Below, in pieces: positions 1 to 11,559 of a DNA stretch of 17,459 nucleotides (within the stretch, counting starts at the first letter, position 1; each line of letters opens with the position of its first letter). Below the pieces are notes generated by a model. That model worked only from the letters and a program-made list of their open reading frames with translations, searched no databases and was not told the origin of the DNA. A program made the translations under genes and the position numbers. The stretch comes from Bondarzewia mesenterica (Eukaryota; Basidiomycota; Agaricomycetes; Russulales; Bondarzewiaceae). The stretch covers positions 1 to 17,459 of the forward strand of contig SGPL01000510.1 of the NCBI GenBank assembly GCA_004802705.1, read 5' to 3'.

Positions 1-159
1 ACCTATAATAGTATAAAGGAACGCACAAGCCATGCTATGTTGGATATTGATGATGAGCTCGAGCATAATATCGCAATGTGTGGAGATGGGCGCCCTGAGA
101 GACTCCGTCCGTACGAGGGCTCTGAGATCTTCCAGGATAATTACTTACGGTCGACATGA
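1..159 (+). other. Short open frame entering from the left edge, unidentified
   Basis: Frame 1 is open from the first base to a TGA at 157-159, giving 52 residues that include an acidic run I-D-D-E-L-E. I do not recognise it. It could be the 3' end of an exon or a chance open frame. Nothing downstream continues it in a convincing way. Confidence 0.2.
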
Positions 160-619
160 CGAGTCCAACTCGGTCGAATTACAGTGTCTCTGGTAGAGCA
201 ATGACAGCAGAGGGCAGAAAGTTTTGTTTTCTGACAAGCCTGACTCGGTGGACGTCACATGATGTTACATCGGAAAAGCATCTGTGGAAACTCTGTGGAA
301 GCTGGAGAGTCCACCACCGACTCTTCCGCCCTCATCGACGTCGTAAACACGTCGCCGAACCTCGTTTACTACCACGGATGAGATTGTCAAACCCAAGGGC
401 GATCTATCCGCGACGTCGACCACCCGGCCTCCATTATAGCGACCGCGTTCAATGCGCCTACGTCGCATTACTTGAGGACTACTGCTCACGTAGTCTTTTC
501 TAAATCCAAAGCGTATCTGCTCGCTGAGCTACATACGAATTAGGTCCATATCTTTGTGGCATCTCATCCGGGAGCTCACCGAGTCAGTAAAACCAGAGCT
601 ACTGACCGGGAGGAGTACA
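160..619. other. No gene recognised
   Basis: Short open frames exist on both strands. None shows a recognisable domain or a consistent splice structure. The stretch leads into the Akr1-like relic, but I could not find the N-terminal ankyrin repeats expected for that family here. Confidence 0.4.
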
Positions 620-1132
620 ACATCACTCATGGGCACTCCCATGCAGTGAGCCGCGCGCGGCGGATATTTCTACGTGATCCAGCTTCTCATCGCCCACAAT
701 GCCGATTCAAAAGCCAAGGGTACAATATCCTACGCCTTGTCGAGCACTCTTCTGTCATGCAGCTCCTTTACCTTCTTCACCAGCCCACCAGCGCTGACGA
801 GCGCAACACCAACGGTCATACGGCGCTTATGTGGACAGCATATCGTGAAGGCGATGCATTCTCTGTCGATTTGTTACTGAAGCGCGGCGCAAATGCGAAT
901 GTGAAAGACCTACTTCGTCACATTGGGCTATCATGGGGGGGGGGGGGGGGGAAGCCTGATGTGCTTCCGGACGTTGATCGCGAAGTGGGCGGAGACCTGC
1001 GCGAGGGACAATGAAGGGAAGACTGCCAGGGATATGGCGGTTAAATTGAAAAGTCTTGGGGCGTGGAAGAGAGCGTTGGAAGAAGGAGGATTTATTGAGG
1101 ATGGCATGAAGAAGAAATTTTTGAGCGAGGTC
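620..1132 (+). pseudogene. Broken ankyrin-repeat fragment of an Akr1-type DHHC palmitoyltransferase
   Basis: Fragments in changing frames match the ankyrin half of fungal Akr1 palmitoyltransferases. In order they are T-P-M-Q-(stop)[14 protein letters not shown] (frame 2, about 635-718), G-Y-N-I-L (frame 1 from about 718), [18 protein letters not shown] and [10 protein letters not shown] (frame 1), H-W-A-I (frame 3, 921-932), then [14 protein letters not shown] and S-L-G-A-W-K-R-A-L-E-E-G-G (frame 2). The family has a Trp where TGA lies at 647-649. Frameshifts fall near 718, 909 and across a 17-G run. After K-K-K (about 1118) the family continues into membrane segments and the Asp-His-His-Cys catalytic domain; none of this is present. 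I infer a truncated, non-functional copy. The family assignment comes from memory of conserved motifs. Confidence 0.75.
935..951. repeat. 17-base poly-G homopolymer
   Basis: A run of 17 consecutive G bases interrupts the ankyrin-repeat relic exactly where its reading frame changes. In the intact family this point reads roughly H-W-A-(I/V)-V/M-R-G-N. The run is therefore probably a homopolymer expansion from a short G run, or a sequencing artefact. Confidence 0.9.
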
Positions 1133-1856
1133 AGCAGTACGTTGCGTTCTGCCCACAGCTGACTATGGTGGGATCTGCTGGGGAGCACGCCATTGGTGGG
1201 ATTCCCGGGTGCGTTTTCTTCATCCCGTTTGTTCCCCGAGCTGATCAATGTGTATCGCGGCCTCCCAATCCCAGAGGAAGCGAATTCAAGTTATAAATTC
1301 CTCATTCAAAAACAGGATCTGTGGAGCTGTCTTGGTCAGTGTATTCGTCCCGCAGGCCTAATTTTTGGGAAGGACGAGAAGCTGTACGTGAGCAGCGACT
1401 CCAGTGGCGAGTGGATTGTCCTGGCTAGGAGAAGCACACCGCAGAGTAGAATGACGAGAACAAAAATACATCATTGACAAGTGTAGACTCGGAGAGATAA
1501 GCAGACGGTGCGATCATATGTCAACACAAACTCAAACAAGCGTATGATAGGCGGCTTTGACAAAAAGGAATGTGATGAGAATATTGGTATGCTTATCTTC
1601 AGAGCGGGGATTAACGGTAGACTAGTTGTACAAAGTACAGTAGCGCACGGGCAGGAAGGGGGTAGTGGGACTACAACATAGACAGAAGACATATAAGACC
1701 CAAAGGATGAGAATGAGACAGACGCACGAGGGAGACCCGGAGGTGTACAAGAAAAAGGAGAGACAGAGCATGTCCGAGTCATCGAGAGGATTGCACGGTA
1801 GCACACGAGAAACCAACTTAAACACATCACCATCACACACCTTCACCCACCACAGC
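1133..1856. other. No gene recognised
   Basis: One plus-strand frame is open at about 1193-1477 but has no ATG near its start and no family match that I can see. The rest lies downstream of the NAA30 stop codon and probably holds its 3' untranslated region. Confidence 0.4.
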
Positions 1857-3020
1857 TTACCGCCCAGAGTCCTCGTCCTCGTCCGGCGGCCAGAGAGCGA
1901 CCATTCGACTCGCGCGCAAGGTACTCACCTTCCACCGCAGCCGCTCCAACCTCTGCGGCTCGCCGTCATCATCGTCGTCTGCAAGGGATCTCTGACAGGT
2001 GTCGTCGCCATCGCCGAAAGCGAGGATGAGGCGGAAAGCGTCTTTGCCATTGAGGTAGAAGCGGAAGAGACGCTTCTCGCGAATGAAGCCGAGCGAGGCG
2101 TAGAGCGCGAGGGCGGCCGCGTTGTCGTACTCGGTTTCGAGGGCGATCTGTGGGTGAGGGTGTCAGTTGACGCTCGATGGAGAAAGAATATGGATGATGT
2201 AGGAGGCAGGCGAAGGTTCCAAAATTGATCGATGTGGGGATAAAATGAAGAAACGACCAACAGATGGAGGAACAGATATGGATGTGGAGAGATGATGAGG
2301 AGTCGCGCATGGATGAAAGAGAGTCGAGCGTACCTCTTCTACACCATTGATTTTCATTACGTCGATGGAATGACGCACGAGGGCACTCGCTGCGCACGTT
2401 CGTCCGTCCGTCCACAGAAAGAAATCAAGTCACAAGACGCACACACGACAACAACGCGACAACACCGAAGCAAGCGTACATCCGCGATCCGACCCGGGGA
2501 TTCCGACGCGACACGCACATGGACGAAAATAAAAAGGGAAAAATTGGAGACGGCAAGGTCGGTTAACCTCGGGCGTGAGCTGGGGATGTATGTGGTGGGA
2601 GACGCACCTATGCCGCGCTTGCGCCAGTTCTTCGACACACTGAGCATGGCAATGTAACCGCGGTTCAAATTCTCTCGGTGCATGCTCTGCTTACAGACTA
2701 TCACCCCGACAGGGAGGGTTGGATGGTCTGCCGGGTACGCCTACGCATCTTCTTTGTCAATCATCCCCCAACTCCCTTTCTAGCTATGGGTGCGGCTGAC
2801 TTACGAGGAAAGAGAGGTGCGGCCTTCGGAAATTAGTTCATTAAGTTGGCGTTGGTTCATGGAGATGACAGTGCCCATGTGCGAGACAGACGAACCATTG
2901 GTGCAGGAAGTAACGGTACGTGTATATCACGTATGGCTCGCTGAGCTCGTTCTGTACAAGCGAGACGATGTGCGGGAGGTCGGTTTCGCCGCTGTATGGA
3001 CGGTAAATGATATCTTCCAT
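1857..3020 (-). CDS. NAA30: N-alpha-acetyltransferase 30, catalytic subunit of NatC
   Basis: This is a GNAT-fold enzyme that transfers acetyl from acetyl-CoA to N-termini such as Met-Leu, Met-Ile and Met-Phe; it is the Mak3/Naa30 subunit of cytosolic NatC. Five exons, read right to left, splice in phase: 3020-2896, 2823-2805 (19 nt), 2740-2608, 2389-2334 and 2147-1857. They give 207 residues. Visible family motifs are Y-R-P-Y near the start, [13 protein letters not shown] at about 27-39, R-G-Y-I-A-M-L-S-V (75-83), the acetyl-CoA loop R-K-R-G-I-A (88-93; RxxGxA), E-T-E-Y-D-N (115-120) and L-Y-A-S-L-G-F (126-132). Introns 3 and 4 (218 and 186 nt) are longer than usual for this window. A GTGAGT after R-L-R-W-K could be another donor, so the acidic C-terminal tail is less certain. 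Upstream in-frame codons exist, but ATG 3020 immediately precedes the conserved domain. Confidence 0.92.
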
Positions 3021-3117
3021 GGTCGTGGTAATTCGGAGCAGATGGGATGGGCGGGGGGGACAAGCTGGTGCGGACAAAGGGCTGAAGCAGACTCGGGACG
3101 CAAGACACGCTGCGACG

Positions 3118-3127
3118 GTCACGTGAC
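3118..3127. promoter_or_regulatory. Perfect 10-bp palindrome GTCACGTGAC (E-box type)
   Basis: The palindrome lies about 100 bp upstream of the NAA30 start. Its CACGTG core is the known binding site of bHLH factors such as yeast Cbf1. A role here is inference from position only. Confidence 0.35.
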
Positions 3128-4235
3128 TCATTTCCAGCTCTAGATTTCGTTTTCGCAACCGAGAGATAGACAAGTCATTGGAAGTCATTTACAGGCAAAA
3201 ATATGCCTATATGTACATGGTAGATATCTCCTATAGCACCTATGCATCCGTATCTGACAGATAGGGAACTTTGGACTGTATTGATTTCGCATGCTGCGAT
3301 TTGAGAGCGAGCCGGGGTGTCTCAATGGTGCGAAAGTGAAACCAGGTATGGGGCAACAATACCAAAATCCGCACCGGGAAGGATCGATTGATCACGCAGC
3401 ATATTCAACTGTATCCCGCAAATGGCGAGTGGAGATACGAGCAATTCATAAGAGGGCTGATGTACGTACTATGTAGGGCAATCGCAGGGCTGAGCGTTTC
3501 TGTTCCGTCGTGGTGTCATGAAGGTCAACAGCAAATGGTCAAAGCGCACCGAACTGAATGTGAGAGAAGTTGACCGAAAGAGCTGACTGTGTGAAGGCGA
3601 ATAATGAGCGAGAATTTGGTGACATTTACAGCTGGACCTAACCAGGTGCGTGCGACGGTCAAAAACACAGGCATGAACAAGGGTCGTAGGAAGTCGAGAT
3701 CGAGTGTGTTGAGTTCATGCTTGGCGACATTCTGGATGAAAGAGATGCATGGTTTCTGCTGCTCACAGAAGAGTGGCAGCTGGTGGGCCGCAGACGACCA
3801 CTGCGCCAAGGAATGAGTCGAGAAGTAAAACGAAAAAGTCGCGTACCGGTTTAAGGAGAAGTAGTAGGACAGTTGTCCGACCAAAAACCAGCGGTGGTGA
3901 CTGAGCAGTCATTTCAAATTTATACCTCACCTGCCCTCTGCACAGAGGCATGGCGTGCATCACGGGCTTGAGCTTGGAGGAGCCGGAATGCTTAAGCTGA
4001 ACGTTTTGAGACCGCTGAGCCGCAGTGCTCTTATAAATTCCGTCCAGCGTTGGCCAGGAATGGAAACGGAGACGTGTCAGTACAGGAAAGGGGAGCCATC
4101 CTGAAGCTCTCCGCAAGAACGCAACACGACAAACGAGTCATAGAACATTTATGGGAGCTGCAAGAAGGTAGAATCAGATATGTTGAATCTTCGGAAGCTC
4201 GACTGTGATGGAAGAATTCAACTGCCAGTGCCACA
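3128..4235. other. Intergenic stretch between NAA30 and BiP, no gene recognised
   Basis: Minus-strand frames (for example about 3525-3884 and 3763-4116) can be joined through plausible GT-AG sites into a short product. It shows no family motif I know. TTATAAG on the minus strand near 4034-4040 could be a TATA box for such a gene. I do not call one. Confidence 0.35.
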
Positions 4236-4266
4236 GCCACGTCTTACGGTTTGGTCGTGACGTGGC
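4236..4266. promoter_or_regulatory. Inverted pair of UPR-element-like sites upstream of BiP
   Basis: GCCACGTC at 4236-4243 and GACGTGGC at 4259-4266 are perfect reverse complements separated by 15 bp. The right half with its preceding T reads TGACGTGG, the metazoan UPRE consensus bound by XBP1/ATF6. The site is about 300 bp upstream of the BiP ATG. Induction through a fungal Hac1-type bZIP factor is inference. Confidence 0.6.
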
Positions 4267-4472
4267 AGGCAATCGGTGTCTCGTACTTAGCTGGCGAGAA
4301 GCATGGAAAGACAAAAGTGAGACGCCAAAACAGCAAGAAAATGTTTGCGGCAATAGGTCGACAAGGAGGGTGAACGAGACGGTGTTTTAACATGAATTTT
4401 AACACGAATACGGAGAGCGAAGAACGCGCTGGAAAGGAGTTGAACCCGAGCGTGGGAAACGAGCGAAGTGTT

Positions 4473-4507
4473 GACGTGGCGGACGGACGTGGCGGAGCGT
4501 TATAAGA
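4473..4507 (+). promoter_or_regulatory. Tandem UPR-element-like sites and TATA box of BiP
   Basis: GACGTGGCGG occurs twice, at 4473-4482 and 4486-4495, spaced 13 bp start to start; the first is preceded by T to give TGACGTGG. A TATAAGA box follows at 4501-4507, about 55 bp before the ATG. The arrangement suggests ER-stress-responsive transcription of the chaperone gene. Confidence 0.65.
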
Positions 4508-4561
4508 CGGTCACTCGCCGGACACCACTTTTCCTCTACAACCACTTTCACGACCACCACC

Positions 4562-7159
<2,598 letters not shown>

Positions 7160-8116
7160 TTGGGGAGACGTTCCCTTGAGCATGGGATAAGAAGGGATGG
7201 ATGATGTATACATTCTGGGTAGTAGTTCAAGTAATTATTAGATCGTGCATTTTCTCTATTATCGATCGGTCTGCATCTAATTTTGAAGGGCTATTGAGGG
7301 CTATTGTCGTCTTTCGGCTTCGATCTGTTTAGGCGATTCAGTACTTCGATTTCCCTCCCCCGCTTCCGGCTTCTTGTATATCATGATCGAGGCAGGCCGA
7401 AAGAGAAGCGGTATGGTGGTACATGTTCCTCAAAATTCCCGTTCGTTCCTTTGGAACTGAATTACCGTACTCTGACGCCTGGAGATGCAGAGGACGTGCG
7501 ACATGCGAACGTTATCCAAGTCAACATGTCTCGAACTACGGTTACGTGTGTAAAGGTATTGCATGATAGAAACAGAACGACATGTGCGGGATTCAGGATG
7601 GAACATTAGATGTAGTTCGAGTTGCACTCCTTAGCATCACTCACACACGCGTTTGGCTGGACGCGGTGCAGGCATAATACCACTTGAAGCTGCCCAAGTA
7701 CTTATGATCGAATTCTCACAATGTGAGCATGGTCAGAGTGTTTACGCAGGGGCAGGAACGTCCACAAGGAAGATTCGAAATACCATCCCGCACGTCGCTG
7801 ATCAGGGACGAGCTGCTGTCGAAGTGGCCTGTGGAACGATCAAGTTCGCGATCATGAGACTCAAAAGGGGTACCGGCCTGCAACGTCAACGTGAACGTTG
7901 GATTGTATTGCCATTTGTGCCCAATCGCTCTCATGAGCACCGGTTACAGGCACGCCGGCTTCCATTGACACTTACTTTATGACACGTTGGTCGAGGAGGA
8001 CGGTTTGTTGCCATGCCCGAGTGCAAGATACTCGAACGATGCAAGAGAAAATGGGTTCATACTAGCTCGTCTCGGATTCCAGTGTTTAATACAAAAAGGC
8101 ATATGGGTGGGCGAAC
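7160..8116. other. Convergent 3' region between BiP and the SDR gene
   Basis: BiP (plus) and the SDR gene (minus) converge here, so the stretch should hold both 3' untranslated regions. Short open frames on both strands (for example 7304-7609) show no domain. I see no gene. Confidence 0.4.
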
Positions 8117-9348
8117 TCAATCGAACTGAACACCGCCATCTATGTTGATGCACTGTCCTAGTAATAAAAGATACTGCGTCAGGCTGGGAGAGATGTAAGA
8201 CGATGCGACAAAACATACCAGTGATGGCCTGCGACTGCGGCGAAGCGAGGTACGATACCAAATTCGCGACTTCTTCTTTGGGTACGGAGGGGGCGTCCGG
8301 AATTTTCAGCATCTGCGAAATATCGTGTGAGAGATGACAAGGCCGATGGAAGAAAATGCTTACTGATTTCAACGGAGCTGTGCCAGCGCCCGGAGAGAAT
8401 TCCGCTGCAGGGAGGAGTCTGTCAGACACATTCTGAGAAGAAGTGGGCGTGTGTCTACTGACAGAGTCGTGTCTCGACAATACCAGGAGCATATGCGTTG
8501 ACGGTGATGCCGTGCTCTGCAAGTTCCATGGCTGCCGCTAGCTTTGAGCAGTCGATCTGAACAGGACGTATTTCGTGACCTACCAGAAGACTGCGTTATG
8601 GACCGTGTTGCAAACTTGGACGCGCTGTAGGCAATCAGGCTGGCGCAGCCTTTATCGTTCTCTAATGCGCATGCATGAGACCAGAGTTGGTGACCGAGGC
8701 ATACCTTTCTTTCCAAGAATCGAGCACGCGCCTAGATTGAGAGCGAGCCGTGGTATTCAGCAATATTTCTCAAAAGCGAGCTGCAGTTTTACCAATAATA
8801 CGACCGCCGTTTCCTTGCTTGATCATTTGTAGGGCGGCATGTTTATAGCAAAAAAAGTACCCCTTCCACGTTCACAGACATAACTTTCCGCCAGGCGTCA
8901 GTGGACACTATAATGGGGAATCAGTACTGCTCCACATCAGACTGGATGAGACACATACTTGTCAGCAATGAGTCCTCCCCTCCAATGCCGGCGTTGGCCA
9001 CCATCTGAGAGCATTATTATTTCTCACAGCGAGCTAGGGAGTAGCAGGCGAGATGCGTACGACATCCAGACGTCCGAGATGTTGTACAGTCGTAGCAACC
9101 ATCTCTTTGATAGCCTCTTCTGAGGTTACATCTGCAGGTACGGCCAGCGCCTTGACGCCTTTGCTCTCAATCTCCGTGACTAGACCTTGAAGGGTGTCAA
9201 CGAATTTAGTAATATCGTTCACTGCGACATTAATCCCATCGGTGGCTAGACGCAATGCGATTGCACGCCCTATGCCTTGGGCTGCACCAGTTACGAGGGC
9301 TACACGGGTATGTGAAGAATGAGTCATCTTGGAGAAGGTAGAAGACAA
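8117..9348 (-). CDS. Classical short-chain dehydrogenase/reductase, acetoin/diacetyl reductase-like (one apparent extra T)
   Basis: This is an NAD(P)-dependent oxidoreductase with a Rossmann fold, closest by eye to the diacetyl/acetoin reductase (butanediol dehydrogenase) group; the substrate is not certain. Nine exons, right to left: 9348-9061, 9004-8959, 8907-8793, 8731-8705, 8649-8584, 8531-8463, 8404-8364, 8312-8219, 8157-8117. Counting from ATG 9327 (an in-frame ATG also lies at 9348), the cofactor motif T-G-A-A-Q-G-I-G is at 13-20, N-A-G at 93-95, and the catalytic tetrad is N117, S146, Y159, K163 (Y-S-A-S-K). The end reads I-N-I-D-G-G-V-Q-F-D. In exon 3 a run of seven T (8850-8856 as A on plus) puts a stop right after V-L-F; with six T the family sequence C-Y-K-H-A-A-L-Q-M continues and all phases agree, giving 254 residues. 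Intron 6 uses a GTCAGT donor. A sequencing error or recent inactivation explains the break. Confidence 0.85.
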
Positions 9349-9616
9349 TGGGGAGGCGATCTTATGCCCACCGTGTATGTGCTCTTATATGCATTTTTGA
9401 GTCCCTGGCGGAAGTTACCGCGACGGAGGGTCGGGCCTGTTGGGAAGGACCAGTACTTCGTGTGGGGTGGATGACTTCCCACATGATCCCTGTCAGGGCC
9501 ACCATAAAGCGCTGATGTGATATCGAGCAAACCGACTAAAGTCACAGTAAAGCAAGACCGGGATCAGCGGAGCTTAAACTTGCCTTCGACCGATACGCCG
9601 GTCAACTTCAGTGGAC
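9349..9616. promoter_or_regulatory. Upstream region of the SDR gene
   Basis: This is the left part of the divergent intergenic region between the SDR gene (minus) and the 10024 gene (plus). I can place no clear TATA box or named site. The promoter role is inferred from gene orientation only. Confidence 0.3.
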
Positions 9617-9885
9617 CGTCCTCATGCCGACTCGGCAACCAACCTCTCGGAACTTGACTGCAACGTCGGAAGGACTTGAGGTCGACTCGTCCCATGAGCC
9701 TACGGAAAGTCATTCATAGTAGCATTCTTAGCTGAAATAGATCCATGACTGGTTGCCGAGTCAGTCTCAGGTGCGTTCTCTTGGCCGGCAGCCTGCAACA
9801 TACTCGAAAGCCTGATGGATGCTTTCGAGTATGTCGCAGGCTGACCCTGCTGGGTTCAGACCAGTCGTTGGGCGACATGAGGACG
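9617..9885. repeat. Nested fold-back (inverted-repeat) sequence
   Basis: Three nested complementary pairs lie in 269 bp: CGTCCTCATG at 9617-9626 with its complement at 9876-9885; GACTCGGCAACC at 9629-9640 with its complement at 9751-9762; and 23-bp arms at 9789-9811 and 9821-9843. The second pair does not enclose the third, so this is two adjacent stems within an outer one. It could be a small non-autonomous fold-back element or an RNA-level structure. No terminal target-site duplication was found by eye. Confidence 0.55.
9789..9843. repeat. 23-bp hairpin with 9-nt loop
   Basis: The left arm 9789-9811 and right arm 9821-9843 pair over 23 positions with one mismatch (A at 9797 against the C at 9835). 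The loop is CTGATGGAT at 9812-9820. The stem centre is TACTCGAAAGC pairing with GCTTTCGAGTA. It has the shape of a microRNA-like precursor or a transcription barrier, but expression is unknown. Confidence 0.8.
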
Positions 9886-10023
9886 ATCCCAATAAAAATC
9901 CTCGACGCTCGCCTGTATCCACCAAGTGCTTGTTCTACCACAACTACTTCTGTCTATAATCCTTTGTGATTATTGCTACCTTGATCTCTACGAGTTCACA
10001 TCATTTTTATCATTGCTTTCACA

Positions 10024-11559
10024 ATGCCTTCTACTTCTACTACTACTTCCACTTCTGCTGCTGCCGCTGCATCTTCTGTGGTGCGTTCGGCGTTTCGGAG
10101 GGTCTCTGGAAAGTACCTTGCTCCCGAGTCCAAGAAGACTCGCAAGGGCAAGGGAGCGACGAGTGCCTCGTCCGACAGTGAGTGCACCTTTCTTACCTCC
10201 TCCCTCATTCGTTCGTTGAACTGATCGTTGTTGCTTGCGACCATCAGAGGAGAACGTCCCTGTTGCTACGCCCCGCTTCACTTTCTCAGGTTTGGTGAAG
10301 AGGGTCGGCAAGGCTGGTATTGCGACGTCTACCAAGGGGAACAAGTCGGTTGGTATCAAAACCTCCAACCCGGCTCCGGTCATCCCAACTCCTCGGCCCC
10401 TGCGTGACGCTGTCTCTAACCGTGGGCCTTCCAAGCCCAAAGCCAACGTTGCAGCCCCGCCTTCAGGGCTCGTCCGCACAACCGTCCTGGGCAAGCTAGA
10501 CGGCCATCGTCGCCCTCCTGTCCCGCGCCAGGACCGCACTCATGCTGCGTCTCAGCCTCGTACGCGTATTCCTGAGCCAGTTATCAAAGTCTCCGCTATC
10601 GCAATCACCGTTCCTGCCCCTGCGCACGTTGAGGAGGCCAAGCCTGTTCCTATTCCCGCTCCGCTGGTTGAGGATGTTCCTATCCCTGCTCCGTTGGTCG
10701 AGAAAATTTCTGTTCCCGCTCCGCTGGTTGAGGATGCTCCTATCCCCGCTCCATTGGTCGAGGAAATTTCTGTTCCCGCTCCGCTGGTCGAGGATGTTCC
10801 TGTTCCCGCTCCATTGGTTGAGGCCATTCATTTCCCCCTTATCCAGGACGCGGAGCCGTGCGTCAAATCTTCCATCGCCCTCACCGTCCCTTCTCTCCCT
10901 ACGTACCATGACATCCCCGACGACCGTGGACTCAATGACTTGGATGTGGACGATACAGACACAGTGGAGGAGCGCATTGCTCGAATGGAACGCTGGAGGC
11001 AAATGAGCCTTATTCGCAACGGGCGCCAGCAGCCTGAGGCTGCGCGCGTGTCATTTCGAACAAGCCTATCGCGAAGGTTCCTTCTGTCCGACCCCTTTTC
11101 ACCATTGACGACGCAATTGTACTCAGTCCCAAGCGCGGCCCCATTTCCTCTCCCTTCCTCGCGGGCCTCCCCGATGATCGTGAGGACTTGATGGACGTTG
11201 ATGAAACAGACACGATGGAGCAGTTTGCTCAGCGGGTGGAGCGCTGGAAGCAGCTGAGGAAGGAACGCGATATGCAGGCACGCGCAGCGAAGGAGCAGAG
11301 TGCCCCGACGATTGTGGTTCATGAGCCCGAAGAACCCGCGCGGCCGACACGACACCCCCAGGCCAGCAATCGCGCTTTGTTGTATGCACCTCCGATGCAC
11401 AAAGGCAGGCTGCATCCAGAATTCGAAGTCGTCTTCTTCCCGAACGACGATCTCAGCATGTTTGCGAGGATGTATCTCAATAAGCGGGCGAAGAAGGTTC
11501 AGAAGGCTCGGCAGGTGGAGAAATTGGCGACGAGGGGCTGTGTTGTCCCGGGTGTTTAG
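10024..11559 (+). CDS. Repeat-containing hypothetical protein, Pro/Val-rich (apparent single-base frameshift)
   Basis: I do not recognise the family. Exon 1 is 10024-10177 and exon 2 is 10248-11559, with intron 10178-10247 (GTGAGT...CAG). The product starts with a Ser/Thr/Ala-rich stretch, then a basic region, then D-K-E-N-V-P created across the splice junction. Residues encoded at 10646-10825 form six tandem 10-residue units of the type V-P-I-P-A-P-L-V-E-D. Two related acidic/helical motifs follow: L-D-V-D-D-T-D-T-V-E...R-M-E-R-W-R-Q and M-D-V-D-E-T-D-T-M-E...R-V-E-R-W-K-Q. The C-terminus is basic (K-R-A-K-K-V-Q-K). Between about 11045 and 11060 coding shifts from frame 2 to frame 1 (A-A-R-V, then N-K-P-I-A-K-V-P), consistent with one missing base; with it the protein would be 488 residues. 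Mostly disordered apart from the W-containing helices. Likely a real lineage-specific gene. Confidence 0.65.
10646..10825 (+). repeat. In-frame 30-bp tandem repeat, six units
   Basis: Units begin at 10646, 10676, 10706, 10736, 10766 and 10796. Each encodes ten residues around P-A-P-L-V-E. The middle residues alternate between (D)V/A-P-I and K/E-I-S-V, so pairs of units look like a 60-bp higher-order repeat. The copies differ mainly at third codon positions, which suggests selection on the protein. Confidence 0.9.

Noticed and set aside
1665..2228. 187-codon plus-strand open frame over the NAA30 3' half
   Set aside because: The complementary strand encodes the conserved L-E-T-E-Y-D-N and L-Y-A-S-L-G-F motifs with correct splice sites, so this is a shadow.
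10496..11006. Open frames in other frames across the 30-bp repeats (R-W-L-R-M-F type and N-Q-R-S-G-N-R-N type)
   Set aside because: The 30-bp period is a multiple of three, so every frame repeats and stays open. The flanking unique sequence supports only the P-A-P-L-V-E frame.
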